A stretch of 64,000 bases of DNA from Antitrichia curtipendula (GCA_951230915.1 OX579641.1:22608254-22672253), one strand, 5' to 3'; counted from the first letter of the stretch, positions 1 through 13,400 are shown. Translations and numbers: made by a program. Notes: generated by a model from the sequence alone, not told the origin.

Positions 1-235
1 TTCAAACATTTTCAAACATAATTCAAACATTCAAAGTTCAAGAAGGAAATGTTTGATTCAAACATTTTCAAACATTCAACGAAGGAATTTGAACTTCCTT
101 GATTCAAACATTTTCAAACATCCTTCTTGAAGAATCTCCAATCAAAAGTTATGGACAAAGTTCAAGAAGGATGTTTGAAAATGTCAAAGAAAATGTTCCT
201 TCCTACCCCTTTCTAAACTTTGTCCATAACTTTTG
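1..235. repeat. Fold-back, internally repetitive AT-rich repeat
   Basis: The motif TTCAAACATTTTCAAACAT occurs several times in the first 125 bp. It also occurs inverted near 165-185. A second inverted pair matches about 143-172 (AAGTTATGGACAAAGTT) to about 212-232 (AACTTTGTCCATAACTT), so the stretch can fold into a hairpin. No coding signal is visible. From 236 to about 990 I see only AT-rich sequence with no gene. Confidence 0.55.
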
Positions 236-997
236 ACTAGAGGCTCAAAATTACAATCAAATTTTTACAAATGAAAGTTAGCTTGACTTTCCACAATAAC
301 TTAGTTCAAAGTATTTTGAAATTTTTTATTCTACACTGTCTAGATGAAGTCTAAAATTATACCTTAAACACAATTCCTACTTTTTGACTTAACTATGAAT
401 TGGTGAACTCCTACTAATCTTAATTTACATATCTTACTTGGATTGTTTTACCTCCTACCACCAAACTTGCATAAAAGGCTTGTTCACTAATTTAACAACT
501 TTTGAAGCAATATGAGAGAATTGCCAAATATTTTGATTTATTTTTTAATTTAATGTCCAATTTTAAATTAAATTTATAATTCCAAATTTACTCTTTTTGA
601 ACTTTAATTAATTATTTGACATCAATGTGCTAACCCTACCCTACTACTATAGTACCTTACAAATCATAGAGAACTAACATGAAAATCTTCAACAAGTAGA
701 TGCATGAAAAAATAAGATTTAGTGGATTTGAGACACTACCATTACCAAGTTTTGTCTCCAAAATGGAGACATCACACTTGCACAATCCATGGCTTAGTAC
801 CAATAATTGAGAATAGAATCAACCATAAATCAAGGACACAAAGAGTTAAGAGTCCACAAAGAATATCACGAGAATCCAAATGATGAACTCACATAATGAC
901 TCGTTCAATGACTTCTTCCAATGGCTTCCTTTACTGATAGTTTACTTCCCGATTCATGCTCATATTTAAGATGCTGATATTTAGGCAGAGTTGATAA

Positions 998-1367
998 TAG
1001 TGGTAGTCACAGCTTGTTCACCGTGATGGTGAACAATGAACATTGAAGTGGTGGCGGCATAGGGTTGGCTTGCTTTCGACGGAATATTCATAGCGGAACA
1101 TTGATTGTTCACTCCCAACATCCACCTCTGGAGGTGGATGTTGGGAGTGAACAATCAATTTTCCACTAAAATTATTCCTTTGTTCTCTTAACTTTCAATT
1201 ACATCCGTCCATCTCGCCATTATCCATCCTCCATTGTTCATTCTCAACATTTGAACAAAAAGGGTGGTCACGGCTTGTTCAATATTCGTCACTTCTCATT
1301 GGCCCCTCAAAGCACTTTCCATTGTTCATTGTTCACCATCACGGTGAACAAGCTGTGACTACCACTA
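998..1367. mobile_element. 370-bp fold-back (MITE-like) element with perfect 45-bp terminal inverted repeats
   Basis: Bases 998-1042 and 1323-1367 are perfect reverse complements over 45 bp (outer ends TAGTGGTAGTC and GACTACCACTA). A separate 29-bp hairpin lies inside the element. I see no clear target-site duplication: the flanks GTTGATAA and ATGGGTGC do not match. A TAGTG end would suit a hAT-type element, but that is weak evidence. The element lies downstream of the 3' end of the minus-strand EDRF1-like gene. Confidence 0.75.
1100..1159. repeat. Near-perfect 60-bp palindrome (29-bp arms, 2-bp loop)
   Basis: Bases 1100-1128 are the exact reverse complement of 1131-1159, with TG between them. 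It sits inside the fold-back element at 998-1367. It would extrude a long hairpin in DNA or RNA; a small-RNA precursor is possible but not shown. Confidence 0.85.
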
Positions 1368-1637
1368 ATGGGTGCTCTTCCCTTGGAGCTCATGACAAAG
1401 AGGAACTTCGACAAACTTGCCAGATTGTAAAACTAAACTCGTCCAATAGGAAATATTCAGTCTACAGTAATGGCACCCAATTTAGGCAGTACAGTACAAC
1501 CACATCTCATGCTTCAACTGACAAGAATGGAAACGAATCTTCAAGTTCCAAAACGTGAGTGAGTCCAGACGAAAATTCACCCAACAGGAAATTGACTACC
1601 GGTACTTCCCTATTCTCAACAATCGTTGAATTTTTTT

Positions 1638-4600
1638 TCAAGAGTGCCACATGTTATACAAGACGCCTAAATCCTTCCCTCCTGCAAGCTTCAAAGCAGA
1701 GCCATACATCTTTTTCAGTGTTCCGACATCATGGGCCTTGGAGGGACCACTCCCATTCACCTCATTCCTGTCGCCACTCTTCCGAGATCTGCTTGGGGCA
1801 CTCCCGCTGCTCGATTTGGAAGCCAACAATGCTGCGCCAAGCATGGTCTTGAGAAGACTCTGTAGCTGCAAAGTGAAAGCAGAAGAGATGGCTGGTGACA
1901 CATGTCCAGTGCTCGCATCTTCATTTCTGAATTTCACAGCTCGACAACCTTCTAAAAGATAGAATAGAGCTTGCTCAAATACCTGAATAGACTCACAAGA
2001 CATGTCAGCAGAGCAGGTTAGGACATTAGAACCACTAGGGATCTCATTCTAGAAATTCATACACAGTAATAAAAAAAATTGACCTTAAAAAGATTGGGCT
2101 CTTGTACCCTTAAGGGATTTCTCCACAGCTCCATAGTAATCTCCCCCAAATCACATCGCCACATATGTTAAAATGTTTAACCTCTACTTGAGTCTTACTT
2201 TGAGGTCCTGCTTATCAAAATCAAGGCACGCAAAACTCCCATAAGATCGAAACCTATACACTATTGCTCTGGTTCAGTGCGCTTACCGCATTCGCATGGG
2301 ATACAGGTGCCACAGCCAAGCACATGGCGGACCGTTCCATCAAAATCTGAAGAAACATATCTGGATGAGTGTCGGCATGGTAGTACTCCAATGCTTTCTG
2401 CCAGTATCGATCCGCCATGGATGCCAGTCGCTTGGCTACCTGCAACCTGGTGTCTCGTTTCTGAACATTGGACTCTTCCGCCAGCACAGCCATAGAAAAC
2501 AAGCAGCTGTCTCTTTGTTGACAGCCCAGTTGAAACTGAGCGTACGCAGCTTCTTGTGCACGAAGCGTACCCAAGGATTCGTACAATACCAATGCCTTCG
2601 ATATCGCCTCTTTGGCTGAGATGCTTGCTTTTCTGTCACTTTCCAGCTCTGCCCTCGATTCCCTCGCTTTTGGATTCGTATTCAGGAACTTGTCCTCTCG
2701 TGCAAGAAGCATCCCTAGTTTCAAATAAGTGTGAGCTAATTGTGTGTAGATCTCATTGCACAACCCCCGCATGGAGCGCTCCACGCCATCTCCCCATGCC
2801 AGAAGCTCCTTTCTGCCCTCACCATAAAACTCCAAAGCTTCTTGATAGAGAAACCGTGCTTCTCCCACTGTGGTTAGGAAGGAGTAATAAAAGTGAGGGA
2901 GCTGGCATCCTTCCCAACTGGACAGTTGAGATGCAAAAACCTCCGCAGCTGCTCTTCGGCCATGAGCGAGGTTACAATGGACTAAAACTATGTTAGGCAG
3001 GTCTTTCACTGCACGAAATGCAACAATAGCTGTTTCAAAGGCAGCCTCAGCTGATTTCACGTTGCCTTGCGCAAGCCTCCTTCGACCCAGCTCGTTGCAA
3101 GCCCAGCCCTTTTTTCGGAGCGCACTTTCATAGTCTCGCAAATGAATGGAGTCTGCAAAAGCATCCACGGCAGCAGAATAGCACACTGAAGCAGCCGACA
3201 AGTTTTTCTCCCAGTCGTTCACAACTGGCCTTCCCAGGTAAGAAAATATATCCAGTTTCTCATCAATAACGGTTTCAGGCTTCCTGGTCTTCGCAACTGA
3301 GGTAATGGCGGTTCCATTCACATCTGAGCTGAGCTTGCTGTCCTTCTCCTGAGGCGAGATGTCTACACCGGAGTTTTTGCTACTGTTCTTTTTGACGTGC
3401 TTTCGTGCATACTTGCCTGAGCTTCCTTCTGGAGAAAAACTACTGCTGGCAGAAATGCCACTGCTAGCACGATCATTCTGGCAGCTACAACTCGTCAAGC
3501 TGCAAATCTCACAGTTCCCTTGAAACTGCCCCACTTTTTTCTTCAACCTTTTCACTTCCTTCATGACTTCTTGTGCCATTTTCAGCTCTTCACCAGGCGA
3601 TACATCTTGGTGTTTAATCACATCAGAATCACCCAAAGAACGCTGAACCTCGGCAAACACGTCTCCCACAAGACCCCACAGTTGCCCCCAAAACAATCCT
3701 CTGTGCACTTCCTTTGATGAACCCGTGCCAAAGCTTTTCCTTTCTTTGTCTGGTTGAGGAGTGGACCCGCGCGCCAGACAGGCCAATTCAGCAGCTTTGA
3801 GGGCTCGACTGAACTGACCATCTTCTTTATATGCTTGCCCAAGAGTGAAATAAGATTCTCCCAGCAGCTGCAGAAGCTGCCACAGCTTTTCGTCCATTCC
3901 AAATCCCACTTCAATATCTCGGAAGTCACAAATGGCGACACACTCAGGCTCTCCACAAACACATTCTGTGTAATGAGAGTGGCTGCTGAGCTTCGGGCCA
4001 ACATGCTCGGGAGACACTCGCTTCTCTCCAACGTCTTGAAGTTGTCGTTGCCATCTTAAAGATTTTATAGCCTGCGAGAGGTGATGAACTGCTGCCAGCC
4101 GTGCCGACACTGGGTCGGCAAGTGCCTGAACTACATGTGGTACTGGGTCTGAGACTAAGGACGACGCTTCTACAATGGATGCATTAGTAGCCAGAACAAG
4201 ATCAGTGGGTGTGGAATTAGCGTGTCCATCCACGTTCTCCATGTCGGCAGTTGTCGAATTTTCAGGCATGATTTCTTGCACAGAAGAGAGAATGTCGGAG
4301 CTCTCCTCCACGTGGACGATGGATTCAGAAGCGGAATCCTCCTGCAAACCGGCGTTTGTTTCAATAGAAGGAAGCTCTAAGGCAGGTTTTTGAACATCCT
4401 CTTTCACGCTGTCATTGTCCTCCAGTAAAAGGGGCTGCAGCATCACCCCCAGTTGCTTGTAACATGCGAGAATAAGCCTAGCAGCATGCTCATGAGCAGA
4501 TGCACGTATAACCTGAAGAATCCAACCGTCAAGGTATCGAGTCAGCAATTATATACGCAGAAGACGAGAAGTCGCAATGTGTTATATAAATGTGTATTCT

Positions 4601-7600
4601 ATTAAACAACAAACTCGTTCAAAGAACACGAAATCACACAACGTTTGAGTCAAAACACGAGGTTTACTAGAGAACCTAGAGGCGTGAAACCTTGCCAATT
4701 GTAACACGTGCGGCTAGGTTTTCTAATAGGGATTGGGTTTTCTAAGAGTGACATAAGCAACCAAATGGATCTATTGAGCCAAACATGAATCTTATGATCA
4801 TATATTGAGAGGACAGGAGAGCACAAGTCAGGAGAGAAAGAGGTTTGAATTGAATGTATGCGAAAGGCACAAACCAGGTGCTCTTGCTCATCCATATACT
4901 CCAGGCACTTTCTAAAGAGTTTCGCACATTTCATCCTGTCGGCTGGGTCCTGCGAGATGTAGACGTGTCTGTTATATTTCTATAACTCCTTATCCAGGTT
5001 AAGGAAAATGTAGTCATTAGACACCACAGGAAAGGCAATTTCCACACCGCAAAAGCATGGGCACCTCCGATTACAACCATTGAGTAAGCTTGAAAAGGAG
5101 AACCAAGAACTACCAGCAAAGACACTTACAGAAAGACCCAGTCTAAGCACGTAAGTCACCTAAATACATTTCAAATATCCTCCAGAAAATCTGCAATTGA
5201 GAAGGATTGAGGTGTGTCCGACATTTTCAAGATAATAGAGTTATCCTTTGAATTCAACATTATTTCAAATCTGGGATTGAACTACCAAAAAAGGCGTAGT
5301 CAACACCTATTCACAGAATCAATTATTAAATCTACCCCTACTTTTTCACTTGAAAACTCCACATTTGAATGAATTTAAGGATAACTCTAATGAAGAAGAA
5401 ATTTTCATTTCGAAAATACATGTATTGGCTTTGCTCCTTTTATTTTTAGAATATCTTCACAAGCATTCGCAATAAGTGTGGGGACGAAGTAACTCAGTAG
5501 GTTCCGTCAGAATGACTAGTAGATGAGCAACACAAGAACCTGACAACAGAATGAGATAGGGTGAACACCTGAGATCGAGATAGACGATTAGCGAGGCGAT
5601 ACAAAAGCATGGCCAATGGCAGAGAGTAGTGACCATTGCCTCGATTTCTTGAAGAAGGCAGTGTGCCACACTCCTCGTCTTCCTTGTCACCACAAGTATT
5701 TCGCGTTTTTGATATCACGGACAGATCAAACAACTGCATGAGATCCTCTCCAGCGTTCTTGAAAAGCTGTCATAGAAGTAGCACAATTTTAGATACCATA
5801 GGGTACTTACTTCAGAGGTTAAAATAAAACAATGGAAAATCCAGAAAAAAAATCTCTTCTCATCATGACATCATAAGGTTGCAAGATCGCATACCCAATA
5901 TGTGCCAGGGTCTTGTTTACAATTCTCTTGTAGGAACCGAAGAACAGAGGATGCATTCTGCTGAACCACATGAGGGCTGAAAAAGGCAGTGCCATCGTCT
6001 GATAGCCCTTTGAGAAGAAAAATATCATCTGTTTTCAGGAGCTCGTAACCTTGAACCACCCCGTTGCGATGATAACATACGGCGAGCTCGGGAATACTCG
6101 CCATCACATTATCCAGCCAGGCATCCAACCACATCAACGGCGTCACCTGTACAGAACAGATCCTTGTCAGTCCACAAAAAATGGCTCACAATGGCTATCC
6201 AAAGTAAGCTACCTATAGCAAAAGCAGCTGAACTCAAGTGCAGTTCATTCACAGCAATCCAAGACGGTTTGTAAAAGTTGTGACAAGGATTTTTCTTCAG
6301 ACCAAAAAAATGAAACTCTACAAATCTTGGATACCTGATCATCAGAAAGACGCACAGCAGTACGTAACAAAAATTTGATTCAATTTTTTTGAAGTTGACC
6401 CCTAAATGCCCAGATGGTCAAAAGTGGTTGCTTCCGTGAGAGGAAGTAAATCATGTAGGAAGCACAAGGAAGTGAACAAAAATATACCAGTAAAGAGAAG
6501 AAATCATATCCTACATTTTGAAAAATAGAAAATGTTTTGAATATTACTATAATAGAATACTAGCTTCCAAAGTTGATTTTCACTTTTTAGCTTAGGCACT
6601 TACGGGGAAAACAGCAGGTCTTGCGGCAACAGAAGAAGCAGTAAGTGGCCAAGATAGGACAATAGCCCTTCCAATTCTGAGAATTGGTAATCAAGCTCAG
6701 GCACATAGATACATAATGTAAATAAAATGATGAGCTCCCACCTGACGACCGATCTCCATCAGATGCAGGCTGACAGCTGCATGCTTCTCATTACTGAAAA
6801 GAAGCAAGTCGCTTCCCAAAAGCATGCGCAGGTTCTGGAACTGCCAAAAGAGAACCCTGACGAAACTCTCGGATGCAGATTGCCTTGGCGGCATATCTGG
6901 ATCTTTAGGAATAAAATTCGAGCTCTGTTGCTGCTCCCGCATAAATTTCCCCTTCTGAAAATCGATGCCTCCTTCACAGCCATTCCGGCGGCTCACCACT
7001 CTTTGCTTCCCCTTCTTACTACTCGCCCTCGATGAGGCTCTAGATCGTACATCATCTTCACTGCAACAGCTTGTGCTTTCTGAGAAGGAGTCTTCCACCA
7101 CTTGCCATGGGACGCGCCCCGATGATTTCAAGCTTCCAAATCCAGGAGGAACTGTTCCTGGTGGTTGTCTCCTCGTGCTGGAAGTAGGAGTCCCTTCACT
7201 ACTGTCGCAGGTTTTGGGAGAATCTGGACCTTCATCATGAACCGAATGTTGCACAAACTTTGAAAATAAATTCTTCTCCATTGCCTTGGCTTGATTTTTC
7301 TTCCTCCTTGCAATTTTCTCTCCTTCCTCAATGTCTGGCCTGTAGTTACACGTTGGAGTAATCACAATCAGCATAGACAGCGGACTTAAGGATGGAGGCT
7401 CTCCCCAATCCAGAAGAAAAAACAATTAGTGCTAGAAAGATTGTAAAGCCCTGAATGTAAGAGATCTCATGGAAGAAGCTTCGCTAGTTAACACTTCAAG
7501 AAAGTTTTGGAGGTCCAAGACTTGACAATAATCAATTGTGAAGATATTTCAAAGCATGCTTTCAAGAATGGAGGTTGGTGCTAAAATCTGAAGGATTTAA

Positions 7601-9163
7601 GGTCAAATCACATAACGCTAGAGAGTGTAAAGCACTAAATGGGAGATCTCAAGGAAGATGCTATGCTTAAGCAAAAATCGAAGTCCCAGCACTTGAGCAT
7701 GCTTTCAAGAATAAAAGCCTGCTGAGGAATTTAAGGTTTCCTACCCAGAGTTCAATATAAGTGTATGTCCAACGCGATGCACAGCAACTGACAAGCGACT
7801 CTTGCTATAAGGCGTCTTGAAAATCTGCTTCAGGATGTCCACTGGAGCCACCACGTCAATCTCATCCCCGTATCCGGTTAGAGCACTGACGGCTAAGCTC
7901 TCACATTTCCTTGCCAACGGCTGCATCAAGTAACCTCCTTCCCAAGTGTTGCACAGACCTACAAAACAATTGCACATCACCAAGACCAGATGATAAACCA
8001 AAAAATGAGAAAATCATCACAACCACAAAGCAATAATCTTAAACCCTAAAAGACCAAGAATTCATGGTTACGAAAACAACCAATTTAATAGATCATATTG
8101 TGGAAAGTGTAATTCAGGTGGAGTAAAATTTTATATCACCAGAACGCATGAAGAACATTGCGTGTGAAAGTCGGTAAATAAGCCAAAATTGGACCAAAAC
8201 AGGTCATAATATGAACTACTCAAAACTGCCATAAGAACGTCCGGCTCAATCTGAGGTTAAGTCAAGTAGAAACCAAGTTTCGTCACGTACCATCATGCGA
8301 TGAAGCAACCGGCAACAATTCGTCGCACGAAATGCCATGAGACGGGACAGTGTTGAGGTCCGTTTCGGTGGGCAGCAAACGGTAGCGTGGTGCTCCAGTC
8401 CTGGAGAGATTCATCCCCGAAAGAATTGATAACAATGCAACGAAAAAGGCAACTTCCAATGAAAGAAAAAATCTTTACAAAACAGAGAATCGTTAGGACT
8501 GCACAAAAGCATTTGCACTTTCTTCCTGCATAATTATCCAATTCCACCTACAAAACCTTCAATATAACCTCCATCGTACTTCTATTGCGGAAATTCAAGC
8601 TGGAGCTTTCGAATTCCATAGCCAATAGTTTTGATAAAAAAATTGCAAAACGAATTGATGAAAGTGTGCACTTCATGCGTTGATTTCCAAACCCACGTGC
8701 AGTTTTGAAAGCAATTAGAGTGTAGAGAAGGGGGTTTGAATCAAAAGAGAGAGATAAGGTAATCCCATTCCACCTACACAACCTCCAATATTACATCCAT
8801 TGCATTTCTACTCCGGAAATCAAAGCTGGAGCTCTCCAATTCCACATCCAATAGTATTGATTATCATTTTTGTGCAAAAAACAGTTGATGAAAATTTACA
8901 CTGTTTTCAAAAGTCAATTGCAGTTTTGAAAGCAGGAAGAGTAGAGTGAAGGGGTTGAATAAAAAGAGAGAGAGAAAGAGCTTGTACCTCTGGCTTAAGA
9001 GGTTGATTGCAGGAACCAGAGCAGCCTGCGTGGGCGAGAGGGGGTTGGAAGCAGGGTTTACAGTGGGCACAGGCAAGCTGCCGCAAATAAACCCCAGCGG
9101 TCCAGCTGCTGCCTGCGCGCTCTGCACTTGCAGCTGCCCCACGCACCCATCGCGACGCATCAT
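1638..9163 (-). CDS. EDRF1: EDRF1-like protein (erythroid differentiation-related factor 1 family), 9 exons, 1397 aa
   Basis: Exons on the minus strand: 9163-8988, 8400-8291, 7958-7745, 7339-6742, 6146-5895, 5766-5569, 4949-4875, 4512-2287, 1982-1638. All borders are GT/AG, phases agree, and the sum is 4194 nt. The start is the first of two in-frame ATGs (9163, 9160), downstream of an in-frame TGA at 9212-9214. Family landmarks appear in order: PLGFICGSLPVPT near the N terminus, GYGDEIDVVAP and PYSKSRLSVAVHRVG (exon 3), PDIEEGEKIARRKKNQ (exon 4), VTPLMWLDAWLDN and GYELLKTDDIFLLKG (exon 5), PLAMLLYRLANRL (exon 6), AKLFRKCLEYMDEQ (exon 7). The 742-residue exon 8 is helical and TPR-like, with Cys-rich patches (ECVCGEPECVAIC, CEICSLTSCSC). 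Length fits plant members. The human protein is linked to globin-gene control; the plant role is largely unknown. It is divergent from the fucosyltransferase gene. Confidence 0.93.
7432..7735. repeat. Diverged tandem duplication in an EDRF1 intron
   Basis: Two imperfect copies lie head to tail in the 7340-7744 intron. One begins near 7432 (GCTAGAAAGATTGTAAAGC), the other near 7618 (GCTAGAGAGTGTAAAGCAC). Both contain GAGATCTCA and later GCATGCTTTCAAGAAT. They do not disturb the exon borders. Confidence 0.5.
8037..8260. mobile_element. TTAA-flanked MITE, copy 1 (piggyBac-like), in EDRF1 intron 2
   Basis: The left end reads TTAAACCCTAAAAGACCAAG and the right end finishes GAGGTTAA. The interior aligns along its length with the element at 11646-11887 (shared GTAATTCAGGTGG-type and ACTACTCAAAACTGC-type blocks). 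It lies between exons 7958-7745 and 8400-8291 and is more decayed at the right end than the other copies. Confidence 0.6.
8535..8986. repeat. 226-bp tandem duplication in EDRF1 intron 1
   Basis: The block starting ATTCCACCTACA at 8541 recurs at 8767, a period of 226 bp. Shared landmarks include GGAAATTCAAGCTGGAGCT versus GGAAATCAAAGCTGGAGCT, GCAGTTTTGAAAGCA, and an AAAAGAGAGAGA tract. The second copy ends at the exon 1 donor (8987). Divergence is modest, so the duplication is not ancient. Confidence 0.7.
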
Positions 9164-10424
9164 GATGCGCAAATCGACCTCTCCTTGCGCATCCAATCTC
9201 TCATTGAACAATCAAAACCCGCAATCGCCTGACCAAATTCAAATCAACGAATCCATCGGATTGTAAAACTCAGGAAACCTCCATACTCGAACTTTCTTGG
9301 GAATCTGAAAAATGCTATTGCAATAGTAAGATCTAATGAAGGTGAGAACAATTCTGAAAACCTGTACAAATCGAAAAGAGCACACTGGTATGCTACCAAG
9401 AAATTCCACCCTTCCAAAATATCCCGAAGACGAGAATTCCACGATCTTTCAAACAAAACGCTCAACACACAATCACGAAGTCTTCACCAAGACGACTTTT
9501 AAATAAAAATTGCAAAAGTAATTGCCACATTTGCACGCACAGAAATGCAAAGCTCTCCACTGATCTCGCAAGCCACTGGAACACTCAAACACGGGTCCCG
9601 AACTCCTAAGACTTAGGGTTCCGGGTATCGACTCCAGAACATTCTTCCCGACCAAATTCGAACTTTCGCGAACGTTCGTGTGAACGCGTGAACGCGGAGA
9701 CTCGCCTCGGGGCCCGAGCAATTGAGGACTTAGAAAAAATCAACCCTACAATTGGTATTTTTAGAATTTCTAGCACGCTTTGTTCTAACGGTGGATACTC
9801 AGTCCCGCTCTTGTTGCACTTGTTTCCAAAACCGGAGCTCAGTGATCTTGCGAGTTTTTACGTTCGCGTTGTAGTGTCCGACCAAGCAATCCTCAGTTGA
9901 TGCGTCTGTTTCAATCTTAGATGTTTAAGGAACAAGATTTAGGGTGAATTTTGTAGTTGAGAATTGTGATTGCGAAGCTGTATCGTTTGTGATTGACGTG
10001 GAGTTTTGTACGTTCTGTGTAGCTGTTATCGTGGGCCGGGCAGAGGACCTGGATTTAGAAGGGATCTGGTTGTTCTAGGTTTGCAGGTTGGAAACATGTA
10101 TTGGTTGCGTTGCCAGGGAGCGATGGTGTGGAAGCCCCATACTATTTGATCACAATGTAGGGTTCGATCGAAGCATCGCGTTATTGTAGCATTGATCGAA
10201 GAGCTGAAGAGTTTCAGCAGAAGCTGCTGAAGACGTTGAATACAATCTCAAGCCTTCTCAAGTCTCAGTTGCATTTTCGAACCCTGCATGTAGAGCGTTG
10301 TCATGAAGTGCTTCGTTCAGATGGCTGCTGCTTGGAGAAAGTTTTTTTGCTGCAATCCGAACAGATGAGCTTTGTATGATATGTTTGTTGGAGTTCTGGT
10401 TTGACTTGCGCATTGGACTCCATT
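9164..10424. promoter_or_regulatory. Shared divergent promoter and 5' leaders of EDRF1 and the fucosyltransferase gene
   Basis: The EDRF1 start codon (9163, minus) and the fucosyltransferase start codon (10425, plus) face away from each other across about 1.26 kb with no gene between them. The stretch is clearly less AT-rich than the intergenic DNA further right. I see no convincing TATA box for either gene. ORFs here are short and unsupported. Transcription starts cannot be placed from sequence. Confidence 0.5.
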
Positions 10425-13400
10425 ATGGGGCGCCCGAGAATGAGCCGATCGCGGCCGGCGCTTTGCCCTGCGATCTCGACCATTTCGGTGGTCTGCTTTA
10501 GTGCGCTCCTGCTGCTGGCGGTGTTGTCGTTCCTCTCGGGCCGCTTGCTGGATATGGAGGATTCCAGGAAGCACTCCCAGTCGCGCTCAGGTCCAGTTTT
10601 CGATGGCAAGTTTGAAGACGACGACGACAACGACGCTACGGTACTTTGGCTTGGCATAAAACCTAAAACCTAAATCTAGCAACTCCTTCTCTCCTTGACC
10701 ATGACCTCCTTCTGCCTCTTGATTGAATCCGTGTTTGAGAGCTTTGCTTCGAGTTTCCAAGCGCACTGCATTCATAACTTTCTTGAGAAGCTACCTGAAC
10801 ACTTTCGAAATCAACGAGCAGTGAGCCAAGGAAAGGATTACAGACTCTTCCTTAGCGCAATATTGAGCGCACGCTATGTTTACAATGGCGGATATAGCAA
10901 TGTTAAAATCTTTTATTTTTTCCTTACACTCCGTCATATGGGTTCATGTGGATGCCTAACAATATGCTACAGTGCTTTACAAGTGGGGGAGTTGTTTATT
11001 TTTCAGTGCTCTGTATTCTCTTTGTGCCACTGTGGAAAAGGTGGAAGTCGTGTACTACTCTAGAATTCTATATTCAATGCAGTCGTAAAATGGATGGGGT
11101 CAATGTCACAGTCTTCGTAGAAGGGCTCTGAAAATGAGGTAGACGTCAAGGATGCTCCGAAACAAGATAACAATGGCCTCGAATGCTTGATTCTCTAACT
11201 TTGACTGTGTTTTGACCTAGACTATGGAGGAAGAAAATGGTATCAAGGGATCGGTTCCAAAAACACTGGTTGTGCCTGTAAGTGTTTCATGTCCTTCCCA
11301 AGTTATGGCAATTCATGCTCGCATTACTTGCTCATTGGAGACCAACCGAGTGTACGAATACATGAGTTTGTAATGGGTACAGGGGTCCGTCAATAAGAGT
11401 CAGGATCTAGTTCCTAACGGTTTTAGTATCATCTTCCTTCTGCATATCTTCCTCAGTTTTTTGCCGTTGTCTTCCGCTAAGTGATGCAGATCTTGTAGAA
11501 TTTGATGTATTTGAACCTTCAGGACCAGTGGCATACTAGTGCACCACATGTTTGGGAATCGGAGAATGCGGAGTATTACTATGGATGCAGTGAGCCCAGC
11601 GATGATTACCCAAGTAGGTGGCTTTGCTTCCTCTCTTACCCTCCATTAACCCTTAAAGGACCAAGAATTAACGGTTATGAAACGGCCAATTCAACTGACC
11701 ATAAGTCATTGTGAAAATATAATTCAGGTGGGGTCAAATTTTATCTCATCAGGATCAGTGAAGAACTTTGCATGTTTTGGTCAGAAATTTAACAAAACTG
11801 ATCAACAGAATGTCCTCATATGCCCTACTCAAAACTGCGAAAAACATCTTTAGGCCCAATTTGGGCTTCTTGGTCCTTGAGGGGTAATTTTCTGTCCTGG
11901 AACAAGCATCGTCAACCCACCTAGTTATGCTCATAGAACTTTTTTCTGCCCAGCGTTTCACCTTGCAGTAAGAGCTGAATTAGTCGTTGCTGAATTGCGG
12001 TTGCATGGGTCATCTTGTGGTGCCTCTAGGTGTATTCATTGCTTTGGTGTACCCGTTGCATTTATCCTTTATCTGCTCTTTCGGGGGGTTTAGGGTTTAG
12101 GGTTTACATTCTTCCCGCATGCTGCTCTGCAACATTCTCCTAACTTCCCTCGTGTCGCATTGTAGGTGGTCCTAGTTCAGTGGTCAACGGATATCTTCTT
12201 GTCGCTGCAAGTGGTGGTCTAAATCAACAGAGGACTGGGGTAACCTATTTACTGCAGTTCATATTTGGTTGATTACTTCAGTACTTGCACTTGGGCAAGA
12301 TCTCTATTACACTGCTCTTTTATGATCTCTATTTCTATTCAGTGTCATTTATTGTTTGCCTTTCAACCATTGTCGTATTGAACCATTGTAATTCATCGTT
12401 GGTGCAGATTACTGATTCTATTGTTGTTGGTCGACTCTTAAACGCAACTATGGTTGTCCCTCAACTTGACCATAATTCGTATTGGAAGGATGCCAGGTAA
12501 GACTTTGCAATCCCCTCGGTCTCGTCACACTGAAGCTTTTGTGTTTTGAGGATCATGCATTTTTCCTAAATGTCGAATCAGGTGGACTGCTACAGCTTGC
12601 ATCTGTGATCATCTAGCATGCTCTGAGCAATTATTGGTGTCGTCGTCATGTTCTAAGGACCCTAGTAATTCATATTTCAACCGGGAAGCTAGTTAAGGAC
12701 ACTGTTTCTATTGATGCCTGTAACGGTGTTTGTGTGTTTGCATGGATGACAGCAATTTCAGTAACATATTTGATGTGGACTGGTTTATACGATCCGTGGC
12801 TCCTGACGTGAAATTGATCAAAGAACTGCCGCAAAGTGAAAGGACATTTCTCTTGAAGCAGATGTCCAGTCGACGTGTTCCACGAAAAGTTACACCGCAC
12901 TATTATCTCACACGTATCCTGCCCACTCTGAAACGAAGACATGTAATGGCCTCTCTCCGCAGCTTCCTGCTTCTCATTCCTGGATCATCGAATTATCAGT
13001 GTTTATGTGGCTACTCTTTTATCCGATCATGATTTTCATGTATATGTCCACATTTTACACTTCTGATGATGACACCTCTCGCGTTTTACGTTAATTGGAT
13101 GCATTTTCGTATGCATTTGTTGAGCTCGACCAAATGCTTTTTAATCCTTCCATTCAATAGTGACAGAAATGGGATGTTGGTAATTTTTTGACTTTGTGCC
13201 AGATAATTAGGCTCACAAAATTCGACTATCGACTTGCCAACAAGTTGGACACAGAGCTTCAGAAGCTCAGATGCCGCACGAACTACAAGGTATTGCCAAC
13301 GATGATGACCTCATTCAGACTTCCAAAGATATAGCCTATTTTATTTGCTTCTATTGAGCTTCAAATGAACGGCACTGAGTCAGACACCGTCTTGGCATCC

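Noticed and set aside
1322..1962. Plus-strand ORFs of 78-103 codons
   Set aside because: They begin inside the fold-back element or overlap the last EDRF1 exon antisense; no splice context or family words.
11128..11200. Possible extra fucosyltransferase exon (reads SENEVDVKDAPKQDNNG)
   Set aside because: It looks coding-like, but no GT donor precedes the in-frame stop, while exon 1 to exon 2 joins cleanly in phase without it.
12087..12106. Telomere or chromosome-end signal
   Set aside because: Fewer than three units inside an intron; an ordinary telo-box or chance tract.
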